DNA of 62,000 nucleotides from Zygnema cylindricum (taxonomy: Eukaryota > Streptophyta > Zygnematophyceae > Zygnematales > Zygnemataceae), in contig JBBHKE010000060.1 in NCBI GenBank assembly GCA_037447655.1, positions 109,292 to 171,291 of the forward strand, given 5' to 3'. The translations under genes were made by a program, and so were the position numbers. Below are positions 1-9,528 of the stretch, one piece after another. Below the pieces are notes generated by a model. That model was not told the DNA's origin, ran no database searches, and saw nothing but the letters and a program-made list of their open reading frames with translations. Numbering within the stretch: position 1 is the stretch's first letter; the number at the start of each line of letters is the position of its first letter.

Positions 1-274
1 GCCGCATCGACAATCGAGATTGCTCAGACAGCATCTTCAGGTAATTCTATGTATCCCAAACTATGCATAAATTTGAAAATATACCATAACTTTAGCTAAT
101 TGATTTTATACTTTGTTCCTCGAATCTTGATCAATTTCAAAGTTACGTCTTCAGTAAAGTGTACTTTATTTACTCAGCCTGTAAACAAAGCTTCCAGCTG
201 TAAATTACAACCTAAATTAGGCTGCCGCATATAGTGACAGCTCTAACTTTTTACCAGTGAAACCGCAAGGCCTG

Positions 275-900
275 TGTACGACAAGGCCACTGAGTGGACG
301 CGTGTCACCCTTCCACTCGTCCGTATGTTCCCCGGAATTCCGGTGACCAAATGTTATCCCTCCACGTGGTGCCAGGTCATGCCACGTCCATAAACGCCAA
401 AGTGACCATTTTTCAATCTCGACAGTGATATACGCCGTCGGATTAAATCCAACATTAAATGTCGACCTTCGAAACAAATGTCCGACTCATTTATTTCATG
501 TGAAATGACTTCTGCATTGAAACTTTAACTAGTTCTAAGCTCCTTGTTTCATATTTTAGTTAATCGATTTCAATACCATATAAAAGTTTAAATACGTATC
601 AAACCCTATGTATCTTAATGGACTTCTACGACAGACTCGTTAGAGCTAACAGCTACGCCGTACTCTACCGGTCGGAGGTTCGAGTCCGACCGGACTCAAC
701 CTTTTGTTGAGAGTGATATAAGTCACTCTTTTGTCTTACATGCTAAACTAAGGTAGCCAAGGCTCAATCGCCCTCTCTGTCCTTCAGTGACCACAACATA
801 TATGGTGGCTAGAGAGAGGAGGTGGAGGCAGACTATCCGCCCTTTTCTTTTTCCTTTTTATACTGATATATTTAGACATAAAAAATACTTAACTTAAACA
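275..900 (-). mobile_element. Partial copia LTR, family D
   Basis: This stretch resembles the complete D-family LTR at 37979-38960 from the GTGTACGACAAGGCC block to the TTTAGACATAAAAAATAC end. The U5 side (lower coordinates, since the LTR is read on the minus strand) is missing. It holds a tRNA-like segment near 622-700. No coding sequence or partner LTR is attached, so it is a relic. Bases 1-274 hold nothing I recognise. Confidence 0.7.
622..700 (+). other. tRNA-like module inside the D LTR
   Basis: The segment has an A-box-like CTCGTTAGAGCTAAC and an exact B-box GGTTCGAGTCC. The B box sits in a perfect 9-bp hairpin, CCGGTCGGA paired with TCCGACCGG (668-693), like an extended T-arm. It runs opposite to the sense of the LTR. 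An acceptor stem is not convincing, so this is a tRNA-derived or tRNA-mimicking module, not a tRNA gene. The other D copy (about 38682-38765) keeps GTGGTTAGAGC and GGTTCGAGTCC. Confidence 0.6.
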
Positions 901-1371
901 CAAACGAACATCGCGCGGAGGAACAAACAATCAAAGGCCTATTAAAAGTTTTAGAGAACAGCGACCAAAGGTCTTAAATTTGTATAGATATAACACTAAT
1001 CGCAATACACATTCCCATAGTGTAGCCCTTCCAGCGTATGGTCACATCGTCGACATTTAACATGTGAGAACAGGTTCACGTAATTTCGCCTGTCTTTCTT
1101 ACTAAAAATCATTTTTGAAAGCGCTTTCCCCCATTAACGCAACTCACGTTACGTTCTCGGCGACTTTATCTAACACTTTCTCATGAAGTTTGTGCCAAAA
1201 AACCAGCAAAATTTCGCACATTTTGTACACTACACTATTTCTATACAAGTCAAATTAGACAATGACGTTAATTAAAGAGTCACTATATTAAGGTAAAGAA
1301 AAAGAAAGTTTTATCAATTCTGTTTCAAATTCAAGGGGCAAAGTTTAGGGGCGGAGATATAGTGATATCAA
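901..1371. other. Anonymous sequence between LTR relics
   Basis: I see no gene here. One segment (about 1195-1255) with GTACACTACACTATTT is echoed at about 2466-2520, on the other side of the solo LTR at 1372-2407. The flanks may therefore belong to one older repeat. Confidence 0.4.
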
Positions 1372-2407
1372 TGAAACTCTGAGACCTCCATTGGTCCTCA
1401 GAGTCGGCAAGTCACAAGAAGCTTATCTAGATAGTGCCGACTTCAAGTTGATTAAAAACCTAAATGATTGACCCCTTGACAATCATAACCCCATTATAGC
1501 TTCACCCCTGTAAAATAAGACTTTATCTGTGCTCAGTTCCACCGCAGAATGCAAAGTTAGAATATGACTTTTAGATAACATTCCCCACTTTGACTTTCCC
1601 TTAGAAATTCAGCCACCCTGGAAATCGGATACTCTGACTAACTACACCCCTGTGTAGCTTCGATTCCTTTAGTCCGCAGTAAAAAGAATCTCTTAACTTG
1701 CTCCCCTGAGCAGTAAGTTATAGAGGGTCAAAGTTGACCTTTTGTACAGGAGTTCTCTCAGAGAGAGGCGGCAACCTACTAAAATTTCGAAGTCCTATCT
1801 CTCTCTAAACTTTATCTACTGACGTACGGCACCAATAACATTACTATGTCGTAAAAAAAAGTACAGGTGCCGGTTTACTTTATGTACGACCATCAAACTA
1901 CATGGCCGAAATGTCATCACATGCCATATCCGGATTTGTTCTCGTAAACTACGAAGTTGCCGCAATCCAATGTTGAAGCGCCACGTGTCCCTTGACGTGG
2001 CGGTGACCGTAAAACGCCAAAAGTACATATTCCGCGATAGGGCGCCTATCGTGGTCGTCCGATCAAAACTGGATATATTTCTAGCCGTTCAAAATAGACG
2101 CGCGGTAATTTTTTCGCGAGATAAAGCTACCTGCTATTCTGACAGACGGCAGGTATCAGGATCAAATCCTTGGTCAGGTATCAGGATCGAATCCTAGGTC
2201 CATCATACATTTTGTATCTCTATCAAGATTGTCCTTCCTGACCTCTTTGGACAGCCTACGCAGCCATGACTCTAACTCCTCCTCTAGTCTTCAGTGACTG
2301 CGACAACTGTGGGGACTTGAGAGAAGAGTTAGAGGCAGGTTGTCACTATCTCCTTTTTGCCTTTTATTTTTCAATCTCTAGACCTAGAAAATACTTGAAT
2401 TTCAACA
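1372..2407 (-). mobile_element. Solo copia LTR (A/C-like)
   Basis: On the plus strand it starts TGAAACTCTGAGACC and ends ATTTCAACA, so on the minus strand it reads TGTTGAAAT...GTTTCA. It is about 1036 bp. Its order of blocks matches the complete LTRs of families A and C: gag-start end, leader block with GCAGTAAAAAGAATC, CTCTCAGAGAG, GTAC hairpin, tRNA-like segment and CTAGAAAATAC end. No internal region adjoins either side. A clean 5-bp target duplication is not visible (left ATCAA, right TCACT). The tRNA-like part is doubled near 2148-2200. Confidence 0.7.
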
Positions 2408-2535
2408 TCACTCACTTTTGCGTGTCGATGCCTTTACCTGACACCCTTTCTATACGATTGTATCAAATAACGAGCAATTTTAGTATAAATTGACACATTT
2501 CGTACACTACACTATTTAAAAACTGTCTAAATTTG

Positions 2536-2951
2536 TGTTATCAACGCTAATAGCGATTCACGGTGTAGCAACTTAGTAGAATACCGTAGCGCAGCATTGC
2601 AACACAGCATGGCAGTATAGCAACGCCGCAAAATGTAGATTAAACTGTATAGTTCTAAAAAGATACCTTAGATAGATCTTGGTTGACCGTGAAGGTCCAC
2701 GTGTACAGTTGTACAGTACTAGGTTGATTAGCAGCTAGCAAGTTTAAATAGTGAAGTAGGCCTAGTCTGCAAGAGACTCTTTGAGTAGACCTTCGCAGCG
2801 AGCGCTGAATCTTGTAATCCTCTCCTGAGTAATAAAGTGTAACCTTGTCTATTATTGTTGTGTGCTCCTGCTATTGATACGGGGAGATCCTTGGAGTCTT
2901 TCCGCTGTGCATGGTCGCGTATTGTGGTGCTTATATTGTGTCTCTTTTACA
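2536..2951 (+). repeat. 5' LTR of gypsy G1
   Basis: It matches the 3' LTR (15634-16112) from the TAGCAACTTAGTAGAAT block through GTGTCTCTTTTACA. It contains a polyadenylation-like AATAAA near 2830. Its first part is shorter and different from the 3' LTR, which is about 63 bp longer, so the start is uncertain. Confidence 0.75.
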
Positions 2952-2952
2952 C

Positions 2953-2965
2953 TGGTATCGGAGCG
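2953..2965 (+). promoter_or_regulatory. Gypsy primer-binding site, tRNA-iMet 3' end
   Basis: TGGTATCGGAGCG lies one base after the LTR end. The usual plant iMet site is TGGTATCAGAGC, so this differs at one base. It would prime minus-strand DNA synthesis from the full tRNA 3' end. Confidence 0.8.
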
Positions 2966-2985
2966 ATTCCTCGTGACTCGACAGC

Positions 2986-3135
2986 ATGGACGAACACGGC
3001 GTATCCACTACAGAAATGTTAGCGCATGTTCTCACGGAGTTAGAAAGCGTTAGATTACAGAACACGCAGCTGAGCAACACCGTCTCAACTTTGGAATCTC
3101 GTCTCGGTGAGCGACCTCATGGAGGAATGGAGAGG
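2986..3135 (+). pseudogene. gag: Gypsy gag N-terminus (interrupted)
   Basis: The frame starts at ATG 2986, 20 bases after the primer site, with MDEHGVSTTEMLAHVLTELE. The first 45 residues are hydrophilic with heptad-like leucines, so a short coiled coil is likely. The frame is cut at 3135 by the copia A1 insertion. It resumes after the target duplication at 9529, where the sequence reads on in gag style (DYRRPKLRLPNEFDPARHK). Gag forms the particle that packages the element RNA. Confidence 0.8.
3131..3135 (+). repeat. Target site duplication of A1 (left)
   Basis: AGAGG at 3131-3135 is repeated at 9524-9528, immediately outside the copia A1 termini TGTAAC...TCTACA. A 5-bp duplication is standard for copia integrases and fixes the element limits. 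Confidence 0.93.
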
Positions 3136-4166
3136 TGTAACTCTGAGACCTCCATAGGACCTCAGAGTAGGCAGCTCACACGAAGCCTCTAGGATAACCC
3201 TGACCCCTTTGTGTTTCAGCAAGAATAACTGCCACCCTGGCAGACCAAAACTCTGAACACCTTCACCCCTGTAAAGGCAAGACTCCTCTGAGTCTATAGC
3301 AAAAAGAATCTCTGAATTTGCTCCCCTGAGCAGTAAGTTATGAAGGGTCAAAGTTGACCTTTTGTACAGGAGCTCTCTAGGAGATTCGGTCTAATCAATC
3401 AAATTTTTCTAATTCCTATCTCTCTCTAAAAATCGTCTACTGAAGTACGGCACCAATCATAATAGTGTATCGTACATAAAGGTACATGTGCCGATGTACT
3501 TTATGTACGGATATTGTACAACATGGCCAAAAAGTCGACACATGTCATTTTTGGATTCGTTCTTGGAATCCCACGAGATGTCGTAATCCAATGTGATTGT
3601 GCCACATGGCAATTGACGTGACGTCAACCACAAACCGCCGAAAACCTATTCCACGATCTTGGCATGCTTCGTGGCCGTCCGATTAAGCCAGATTAGAATC
3701 GTGACCGTCATAAATACTTCTGCAGTATTTCTTTCGCTTTCTAAACAAAATGCGCAGTATTCGTTTCGAATGTTCCGTACGCCGTAATTTACAAACTGTA
3801 TCTATGTTTAAAGATCGCGTTAAATGAAATAGACTACGCGTTAACATTTAATTAATTATCAAACCATACATCTCCAAGCATGATGGCAGACTAAATGGCT
3901 AAGGCTACAGGCTAAGAGTGGACGGTAGGTACCCGGTTCAAATCCTGGGTCCGTCAATTTATATTTTGGTAAATCTACCAAAATCTACAACCCGTAACTC
4001 TATCTCTAATCAGCTTAGGCAGCCATGGCTCTAGCTCCCTCTTCAACCTTCAGTGACTACGACAAGTGTGGGAGCTGAAGAGAGAAGTTAGAGGCAGACT
4101 GCCTTGGCTTCTTTTCTGCATTTTGCAAAACCTAGAAAATACTAAAATAACCTTTTTATTTCTATA
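3136..4166 (-). repeat. 3' LTR of copia A1
   Basis: It is 1031 bp, against 1006 bp for the 5' LTR, which lost about 26 bp near 9005. On the minus strand it should begin TGTAG, but here it begins TATAG, a single change at the terminus. It contains the GTAC hairpin (3471-3509), an ATTGG motif, a CTCT/AGAG palindrome and a TATA-like element, and a tRNA-like T-arm near 3930-3957 in the opposite sense. Confidence 0.92.
3471..3509. promoter_or_regulatory. GTAC hairpin in LTR promoter region
   Basis: CGTACATAAA pairs with TTTATGTACG, and GTACAT pairs with ATGTAC. This gives 16 bp with one bulged G and a 6-base loop. Equivalent hairpins with different but matching stem bases occur in the C and E LTRs. 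It lies just upstream of ATTGG and TATA motifs in the element sense. Confidence 0.7.
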
Positions 4167-4183
4167 CTCCCCTTATTTTCTAG
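4132..4183 (-). promoter_or_regulatory. Polypurine tract inside an inverted repeat
   Basis: CTAGAAAATA (4132-4141, inside the LTR) and TATTTTCTAG (4174-4183, internal region) are perfect 10-bp inverted arms. Between them are the LTR terminus (4166) and, on the minus strand, the purine tract AATAAGGGGAG that would prime plus-strand synthesis. The same arrangement recurs in other families (22310-22350, 25433-25473, 30561-30611, 38928-38977). Confidence 0.75.
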
Positions 4184-4857
4184 TCACTCTTTATTTTAAG
4201 ACCACACTTCTCCCGGCAGAAAATTAGTTTAGGGGAAGGAACAGGTTTGGTCATCATATCAGCTACCATTTCACTATCTGGTTTATACTCCAAACTGATT
4301 ATCTTGTTTTCTACTTTCTCCCTAACAAAGCTAAGCCTAATGTCCATGTGTTTGGCTTTAAAGTGATGTTTAGGATTGGCAGAAATGGCAATGGCAGCCT
4401 GATTATCACAAAACACTTTTTGGACACCACTCTTAAGTTGACCAAGCTCACCAAGCAAAGACTTGACCCACATTAATTCTTTTACAGCAGAGCAAGAAGC
4501 CATGTACTCAGCTTCCATGGTGGACTGAGCAATGACTTTTTGTTGCTTACTGCTCCAGCAGCAAGCCCCATCACCCACATACAATACATATCCAGATGTG
4601 CATCTCCTCATAGGAGCATCCCCATAGCTAGCATCACTCCAAGTGGTGATGTCAGTATTGTTCCCACCCAAATGCAACCATAGATCCCTAGTCCCTATGA
4701 GATATCTAAGGACTCTCTTAGCTGCCTCCCAATCTTTCTTAGTGGGAGCATTCAGACTCCTACTTAGTACTCCTACAGCTGCGGCTATGTCCGGACGGGT
4801 ACAATTCATAAAATATATTAGGCTGCCCACTACTTGTCTATAAGGGATGGTCTGCAT
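4180..4857 (-). pseudogene. Copia A1 RNase H and RT C-terminal part
   Basis: This 225-residue frame begins at the conserved MQTIPYRQVVGSLIYFMNCT segment that links RT to RNase H. It carries the RNase H acidic positions in WSDASYGD, EAEYMA and DNQAAI, and ends shortly before the polypurine tract. RNase H removes RNA from the RNA/DNA hybrid during reverse transcription. The fragment is intact but separated from upstream RT by a one-base deletion in a purine run near 4930. Confidence 0.9.
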
Positions 4858-4895
4858 AAATCTTTTCTCTTCCGGGCCTACCTCATCATCTAAGA

Positions 4896-5975
4896 TTATA
4901 ACTCCCTCTTCCTCACTCCCCTCACTTCCTTTTTTAATTCAATAGGAGTGGTACAACTATTAGCCTTGTCCATTTGGAATTTTTCTAACATGTTTCCAAT
5001 GGCCTCCTTTTGAGTTAATCTTATTATTTTTCTATCTCTATCTCTCTCTACCTGAATTCCCAAAATATACCTTGCTTCTCCCATATCCTTCATCTCAAAT
5101 CTTCATTTTAAATCATTTTTCAACTTATTTATTTTATCCATAGATTTACTTAAAACAAGCAAATCATCGACATAAATTGCAATAAAAATAATTCCTTCTT
5201 CATCTTCAAACAAATATATAGAGTGATCTGAGCTGATCCGAATATATCCCAAACCTGTAAGAAACTCATCGAGCTTCTTGTTCCGTTGCCGGGGCGCCTG
5301 TTTCAGCCCATACAAAGATTTGATCAATTGGCATACCTTGCTTTCCTCCCCTTGCTCCACAAATCCTTCGGGCTGTCGCATAAAAATCTCCTCTTCCAAC
5401 TCTCCATGTAGGAAGGTCGTCTTCATGTCCATCTGATGCACTTCCATGTCTTCTGCTGCCGCAATACTGAGAAGTATCCGAATCGAAGGAAACCTAACGA
5501 CCAGAGCAAAAGTGTCCTCGTAGTCAATTCCCTCTTTCTGTGTAAATCCCTTCGCCACTAACCGAGCCTTGTAGCGCTCAATGGTGTTATCCAGGTTGAG
5601 TTTCAGCTTAAATACCCACTTACACCCAATTGGCTCCCTGTCAGGAGGACAATCCACCAATTCCCATGTATCGGCCGCCATAATTGAGGCCATCTCCTCA
5701 TTTATGGTTGTTTTCCACCGGTCTCTTTCAGAACAAGTCATTGCCTCATTATAAGTTTGAGGTTCATCAGGGTGAGACAGTTTGGTTACCTTATTGTTAA
5801 CTTGTCTCTCTTGCAGCCTTTTGCTGCTTCTTTTTCCTCCCTCAAACTCGGTTGCCCGAAAAGATGGCTCCCTTGGATTTTTCCGAACAATTTCTACTTC
5901 TCCCCTATCCTTTGCTTCGGGGTTAATTTCCACCACGTCTTCCGCTTCGGTTGGAGTTGATACTACGGGTTCCAC
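4896..5975 (-). pseudogene. Copia A1 reverse transcriptase
   Basis: The frame covers the integrase-RT linker and the RT core, with AINEEM-like (here TINEEMASIMAADTWELV), GCKWVFKLK, RYKARLVAKGF, MDMKTTFLHGELEE and the catalytic FIAIYVDDLLVLSK. A TGA at 5103-5105 interrupts it after the YVDD box. It continues in frame as MKDMGEARYILGIQVERD until a one-base deletion near 4930. A further in-frame TAA at about 6078 separates it from integrase. It would copy element RNA into cDNA in the particle. Confidence 0.9.
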
Positions 5976-6065
5976 ATTTTGGTCCTTCTCGATCTGATCC
6001 GTACCTGCAAGATCATCATCTTCTTCAAATCCTGGATAGTTAGGAAGCTCAAAGTCATCAAAATA

Positions 6066-6767
6066 TTATGACTCAAATCTAATTATGACTGTCTTTGTAT
6101 GCTTAAAGGGATCTATAGATTTTCCTTCATCTATAACCACTAGATGCTTCACTAGAATAATATCCTCTCTTTTAAGATCATAGACTCTATATCTTTTTAC
6201 ATCTTCATCATATCCTAGTAGATATCCTGGTTTTCCTTTTGGGTCTAACTTCCAGTTTGACCGATCTGTGTCTAAACTGAACACTTGACTACCGAAAACC
6301 TTTAAGTGTGAAACATTTGGTTTTCGGCCTGTCCATCTCTCATAAGGTGTTTGGCCTTTTACTGCTGAAGTAAGAACTCTATTTTTGAGATAATTTGCGC
6401 AATTCATTGCTTCGGCCCAAAACTTCATTCCTATCTTCTTATCGGACAGCATACTCCTAGCACTATCACTCAGTGTTCTATTTAATCTTTCAGCTACACC
6501 ATTCTGCTCAAGATTTTCAGGAACTGTCCTTTGGTGTTGCACTCCATCTTCTCTCAAAAAATCCTCAAACTGGTTAGAGGTATACTCTCCACCATTGTCA
6601 CTCCTTACCCTCTTGATTGAGGTTTCATGGAGTTTTTCACTCCATGCTTTATATTGTTTAAAGCATTCATGAGCCTCTGACTTATTTTTCAAAAAATACA
6701 CCCTGGAATACCGAGACCAATCATCGGTGATAGTCATCATAAATCTCTTTCCCCCGGGTGATGGCAC
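6066..6767 (-). pseudogene. Copia A1 integrase catalytic part
   Basis: This part carries the integrase core: TDDWSRYSRVYFLKNKSEA with its aspartate, VRSDNGGEY with the second aspartate, and EQNGVAERLNRT with the glutamate. The GKPGYLLGYDEDVKRYRVYD C-terminal block follows. It is in frame with the upstream part; only a TGA at 6768-6770 separates them. The related copy at 32259 has AGA there, so this is a point nonsense change. Integrase inserts the cDNA and makes the 5-bp duplication. Confidence 0.9.
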
Positions 6768-8537
6768 TCAGGCCGGCCCCCAAATATCTGTGTGTACTAA
6801 ATCTAGAATCTTTTCTCCCTTATAGGTGGCAGTTTTTGGGAAGGGTAACCTGTGTGCTTTACCTTGAGCACATCCACTACAATCACTTAGATTCTCACTT
6901 TCACCGAACTGAATCCCTTCCACTACTCCCATCTTTTTCATCTCTCTTAACTTATCTAGATTCACATGCCCAAGCCTCTTATGCCACAGCATTATATCAT
7001 GAACACCAGCATAATAAAGTTTCTTCTTTTCATTGCTTAAAATCAGCCTAAACATCACTTGGCTACCTTTTTCGGCAGTGAAATAAACTTCCTCCTCAAA
7101 GCTAGCAGTAAAGACTCCTTTCTTAGTGCTAGTATGAAAACCCTTATCATCTAAAACAGACGTAGAGATGAGGTTTTTGTTCAGCTTCGCAATAAACAAC
7201 ACATCGGAGAATGTAACTATAGATGTCTTTCCTTCTACTAACACTTTTAGATCTACCGATCCTACAAGAGTAGTAGTGACTATCCTCCCATCCACGTACT
7301 TTATCTCTACGGTGGGAATCTTTCGTATCTTAGTGAACAGGTGTTTATCTTTACACATGTGCATGGATGCTCCTGAATCTACAATCCAGCCTGCTTCACC
7401 TTTCAATCCACCGAAAGCACATTTATGTTTTCGTGGAATTTCGACCTCATTTTTCGTTTCCAACTCCTCATCCAATAGGAGTTCATCGTCCTCGTCCTCG
7501 GATTCCGCCTCATGTACCTGTGTCACAAGGGCCTTTTTCTTTCCTCTCGGGGGTCCACCAGTCTGCCCCTCCTTTAACCGCAGCTCGGTTAACTTAGTGC
7601 ATTCAGCAATAAAGTGCCCGGGTTTCTTACAAAAATGGGACAGTCCCTTAGGAGTCCTTGGTCCGAACTCCTCGGTCTGATTTTTCTGCCCCTCCCCCCG
7701 ATAATTTCTAACCTCTTTTCTTGAATCATTGTTTCGCCAATGTATTCCGGTAGCCAAAGCTTGCCCACTCTTTCCTCCCATTCGGATCTCAATTGTATTC
7801 TCGCGAACGAGAATCATCCCTACCACTGAATTCCAAATCAACCTTGAATCCGCCAAGTCCTGCACACGGTTGACTATGTTCTCGAACTCCTCGGGTAACT
7901 TCATCAGTAAACAGTTAACCTTTTCCTTTTCACTAAATACTTTTCTAGCATTTTCTAGTTCCATGAAAAGTGTAGCAAGCTCATTGCAAAAATCCAACAT
8001 CTTCCCCCCTTTGTATACATACTCCTTAATTTTCTGATCAACCAACTGTTGTTGCTGAATCGTACCACTTCGATACATCTCTATGAGAGCCATCCAAAGA
8101 TCGGATGCCCTCTCTACTTGCAAATGGGGAGATGCAAGCCCTTGAGTAAGATGGCGGAGGATGAAGTGCTTAGCCGCCATATTGTTGTAGTCCCACGTAT
8201 CGATATCATTCTCCTCGTTCCTTGGAATAGTTGACATGAATGCCGAACCGATTGCTATTGGTGTGACTGTCTCCTTCTCCTTGTCTTTATCCACCACCTC
8301 TCCTTCCTTTGTCTCCTCCGTTGAAGATGAAGCTGCATCTCTAGTGAATTTTCCTCCTGTAAACCCTGGAGGTATCCCAAGACTGGATGGACGCCTCACC
8401 CGTCCACTCACTATTCCCCAAAACAGTTTCTCACATAGAGCTCCTTTCATCATACTTTCCCAGTATATGAAGCCAACTCCATTGAATATGGGCACCCTAG
8501 ATGGTGGGCCCATAACCTGTAACTCTGAGACCTCCAT
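6768..8537 (-). pseudogene. Copia A1 gag, protease and integrase N-terminus
   Basis: The 589-residue frame starts with ATG 8537, which lies inside the 5' LTR, as MEVSELQVMGPPSRVPIFNG. Gag follows (DUF4219/UBN2-like pattern YKSGTIQQQQLVDQKI... by resemblance). The zinc knuckle reads SHFCKKPGHFIAEC, so the first of the usual C-C-H-C residues is serine; family E has cysteine there. Then come the protease WIVDSGASMHMC with active-site DSGA, and the integrase zinc region HKRLGHVNLDKL...CSGCAQGKAH. The frame ends at a premature TGA within WGPA*VPSP. Confidence 0.92.
8503..8517 (-). promoter_or_regulatory. Half-tRNA primer-binding site, A1
   Basis: On the minus strand GGTTATGGGCCCACC directly abuts the 5' LTR end. 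It is complementary to the plant initiator tRNA-Met anticodon arm (GGUGGGCCCAUAACC), not to its 3' end. The 15 bases also encode gag residues in QVMGPP. Confidence 0.85.
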
Positions 8538-9523
8538 AGGACCTCAGAGTAGGCAGCTCACACGAAGCCTCATGGATAACCCTGACCCCTTTGTGTTTCA
8601 GCAAGAATAACTGCCACCCTGGCAGACCAAAACTCTGACCACCTTCACCTCTGTAAAGGTAATACTCCTTTGAGTCTATAGCAAAAAGAATCTCTGAATT
8701 TGCTCCCCTGAGCAGAAAGTTATGAAGGGTCAAAGTTAACCTTTTGTACAGGAGCTCTCTAAGAGAGAGGGTCTAATCAATCAAATTTTTCTAAGTCCTA
8801 TCTCTCTCTAAAACTCGTCTACTGAAGAACGGCACCAATCATAATAGTGTATCGTACATAAAGGTACATGTGCCAATGTACTTTATGTACGGATATTGTA
8901 CATCATAGCCAAAAAGTCGACACATGTCATTTTTGGATTCGTTCTTGGAATCCCAGGAGATGTCGTAATCCAATGTGATTGTGCCACGTGGCAATTGACG
9001 TGACGTTCCACGATCTCGGCATGCTTCGTGGCCGTCCGATTAAGCCGAATTACAATGGTGACCGTCATAAATACTTCCGCAGTATTTCTTTCGCTTTCTA
9101 AACAAAATGCGCAGTATTCGTTTCGAATGTTCCGTACGCCGTACTTTACAAACTGTATCTATGTTTAAAGATCCCGTTAAATGAAATAGACTACGTGTTA
9201 ACATTTAATTAACTATCAAGCCATACATCTCCAAGCATGATGGCAGACTAAATGGCTAAGGCTACAGGCTAAGAGTGGACGATAGGTACCTGGTTCAAAT
9301 CCTGGGTCCGTCAATTTATAATTTGGTAAATCTACCAAAATCTACAACCCGTAACTCTATCTCTAATCAGCATAGGCAGTCATGGCTCTAGCTCCCTCTT
9401 CAACCTTCAGTGACTACGACAAGTGTGGGAGCTGAAGAGAGAAGTTAGAGGTAGACTGCCTCGGCTTCTTTTCTGCATTTTGCAATACCTAGAAAATACT
9501 AAAATAACCTTTTTATTTCTACA
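8518..9523 (-). repeat. 5' LTR of copia A1
   Basis: It is 1006 bp, TGTAG...TTACA on the minus strand, and very similar to 3136-4166 apart from a 26-bp loss near 9005. The hairpin at 8853-8891 is kept. The gag start codon is 20 bases before its inner end. Confidence 0.92.
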
Positions 9524-9528
9524 AGAGG

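Larger units (their letters stand above)
3136..9523 (-). mobile_element. Ty1/copia element A1, nearly complete
   Basis: The 6388-bp element on the minus strand has two LTRs (3136-4166 and 8518-9523), a half-tRNA primer site, a polypurine tract and one gag-protease-integrase-RT-RNase H frame. That domain order defines Ty1/copia. It sits in the gag of gypsy G1 with the duplication AGAGG on both sides, so it inserted later than G1. The polyprotein carries three in-frame stops and one single-base frameshift, far less damage than other copies here, so it is among the younger insertions. Confidence 0.93.

Noticed and set aside
622-700. Functional tRNA gene
   Set aside because: A and B boxes are present, but no matching acceptor stem or anticodon arm can be drawn, and the segment is part of a repeated LTR.
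1367-2412. Target duplication ATCA(A) around the solo LTR
   Set aside because: It matches only if the LTR end is moved inside the CAACA terminus, so it is not accepted.
7168-7680. Plus-strand 170-residue frame within copia A1
   Set aside because: It is the complement of the protease-integrase coding strand, with no independent support.
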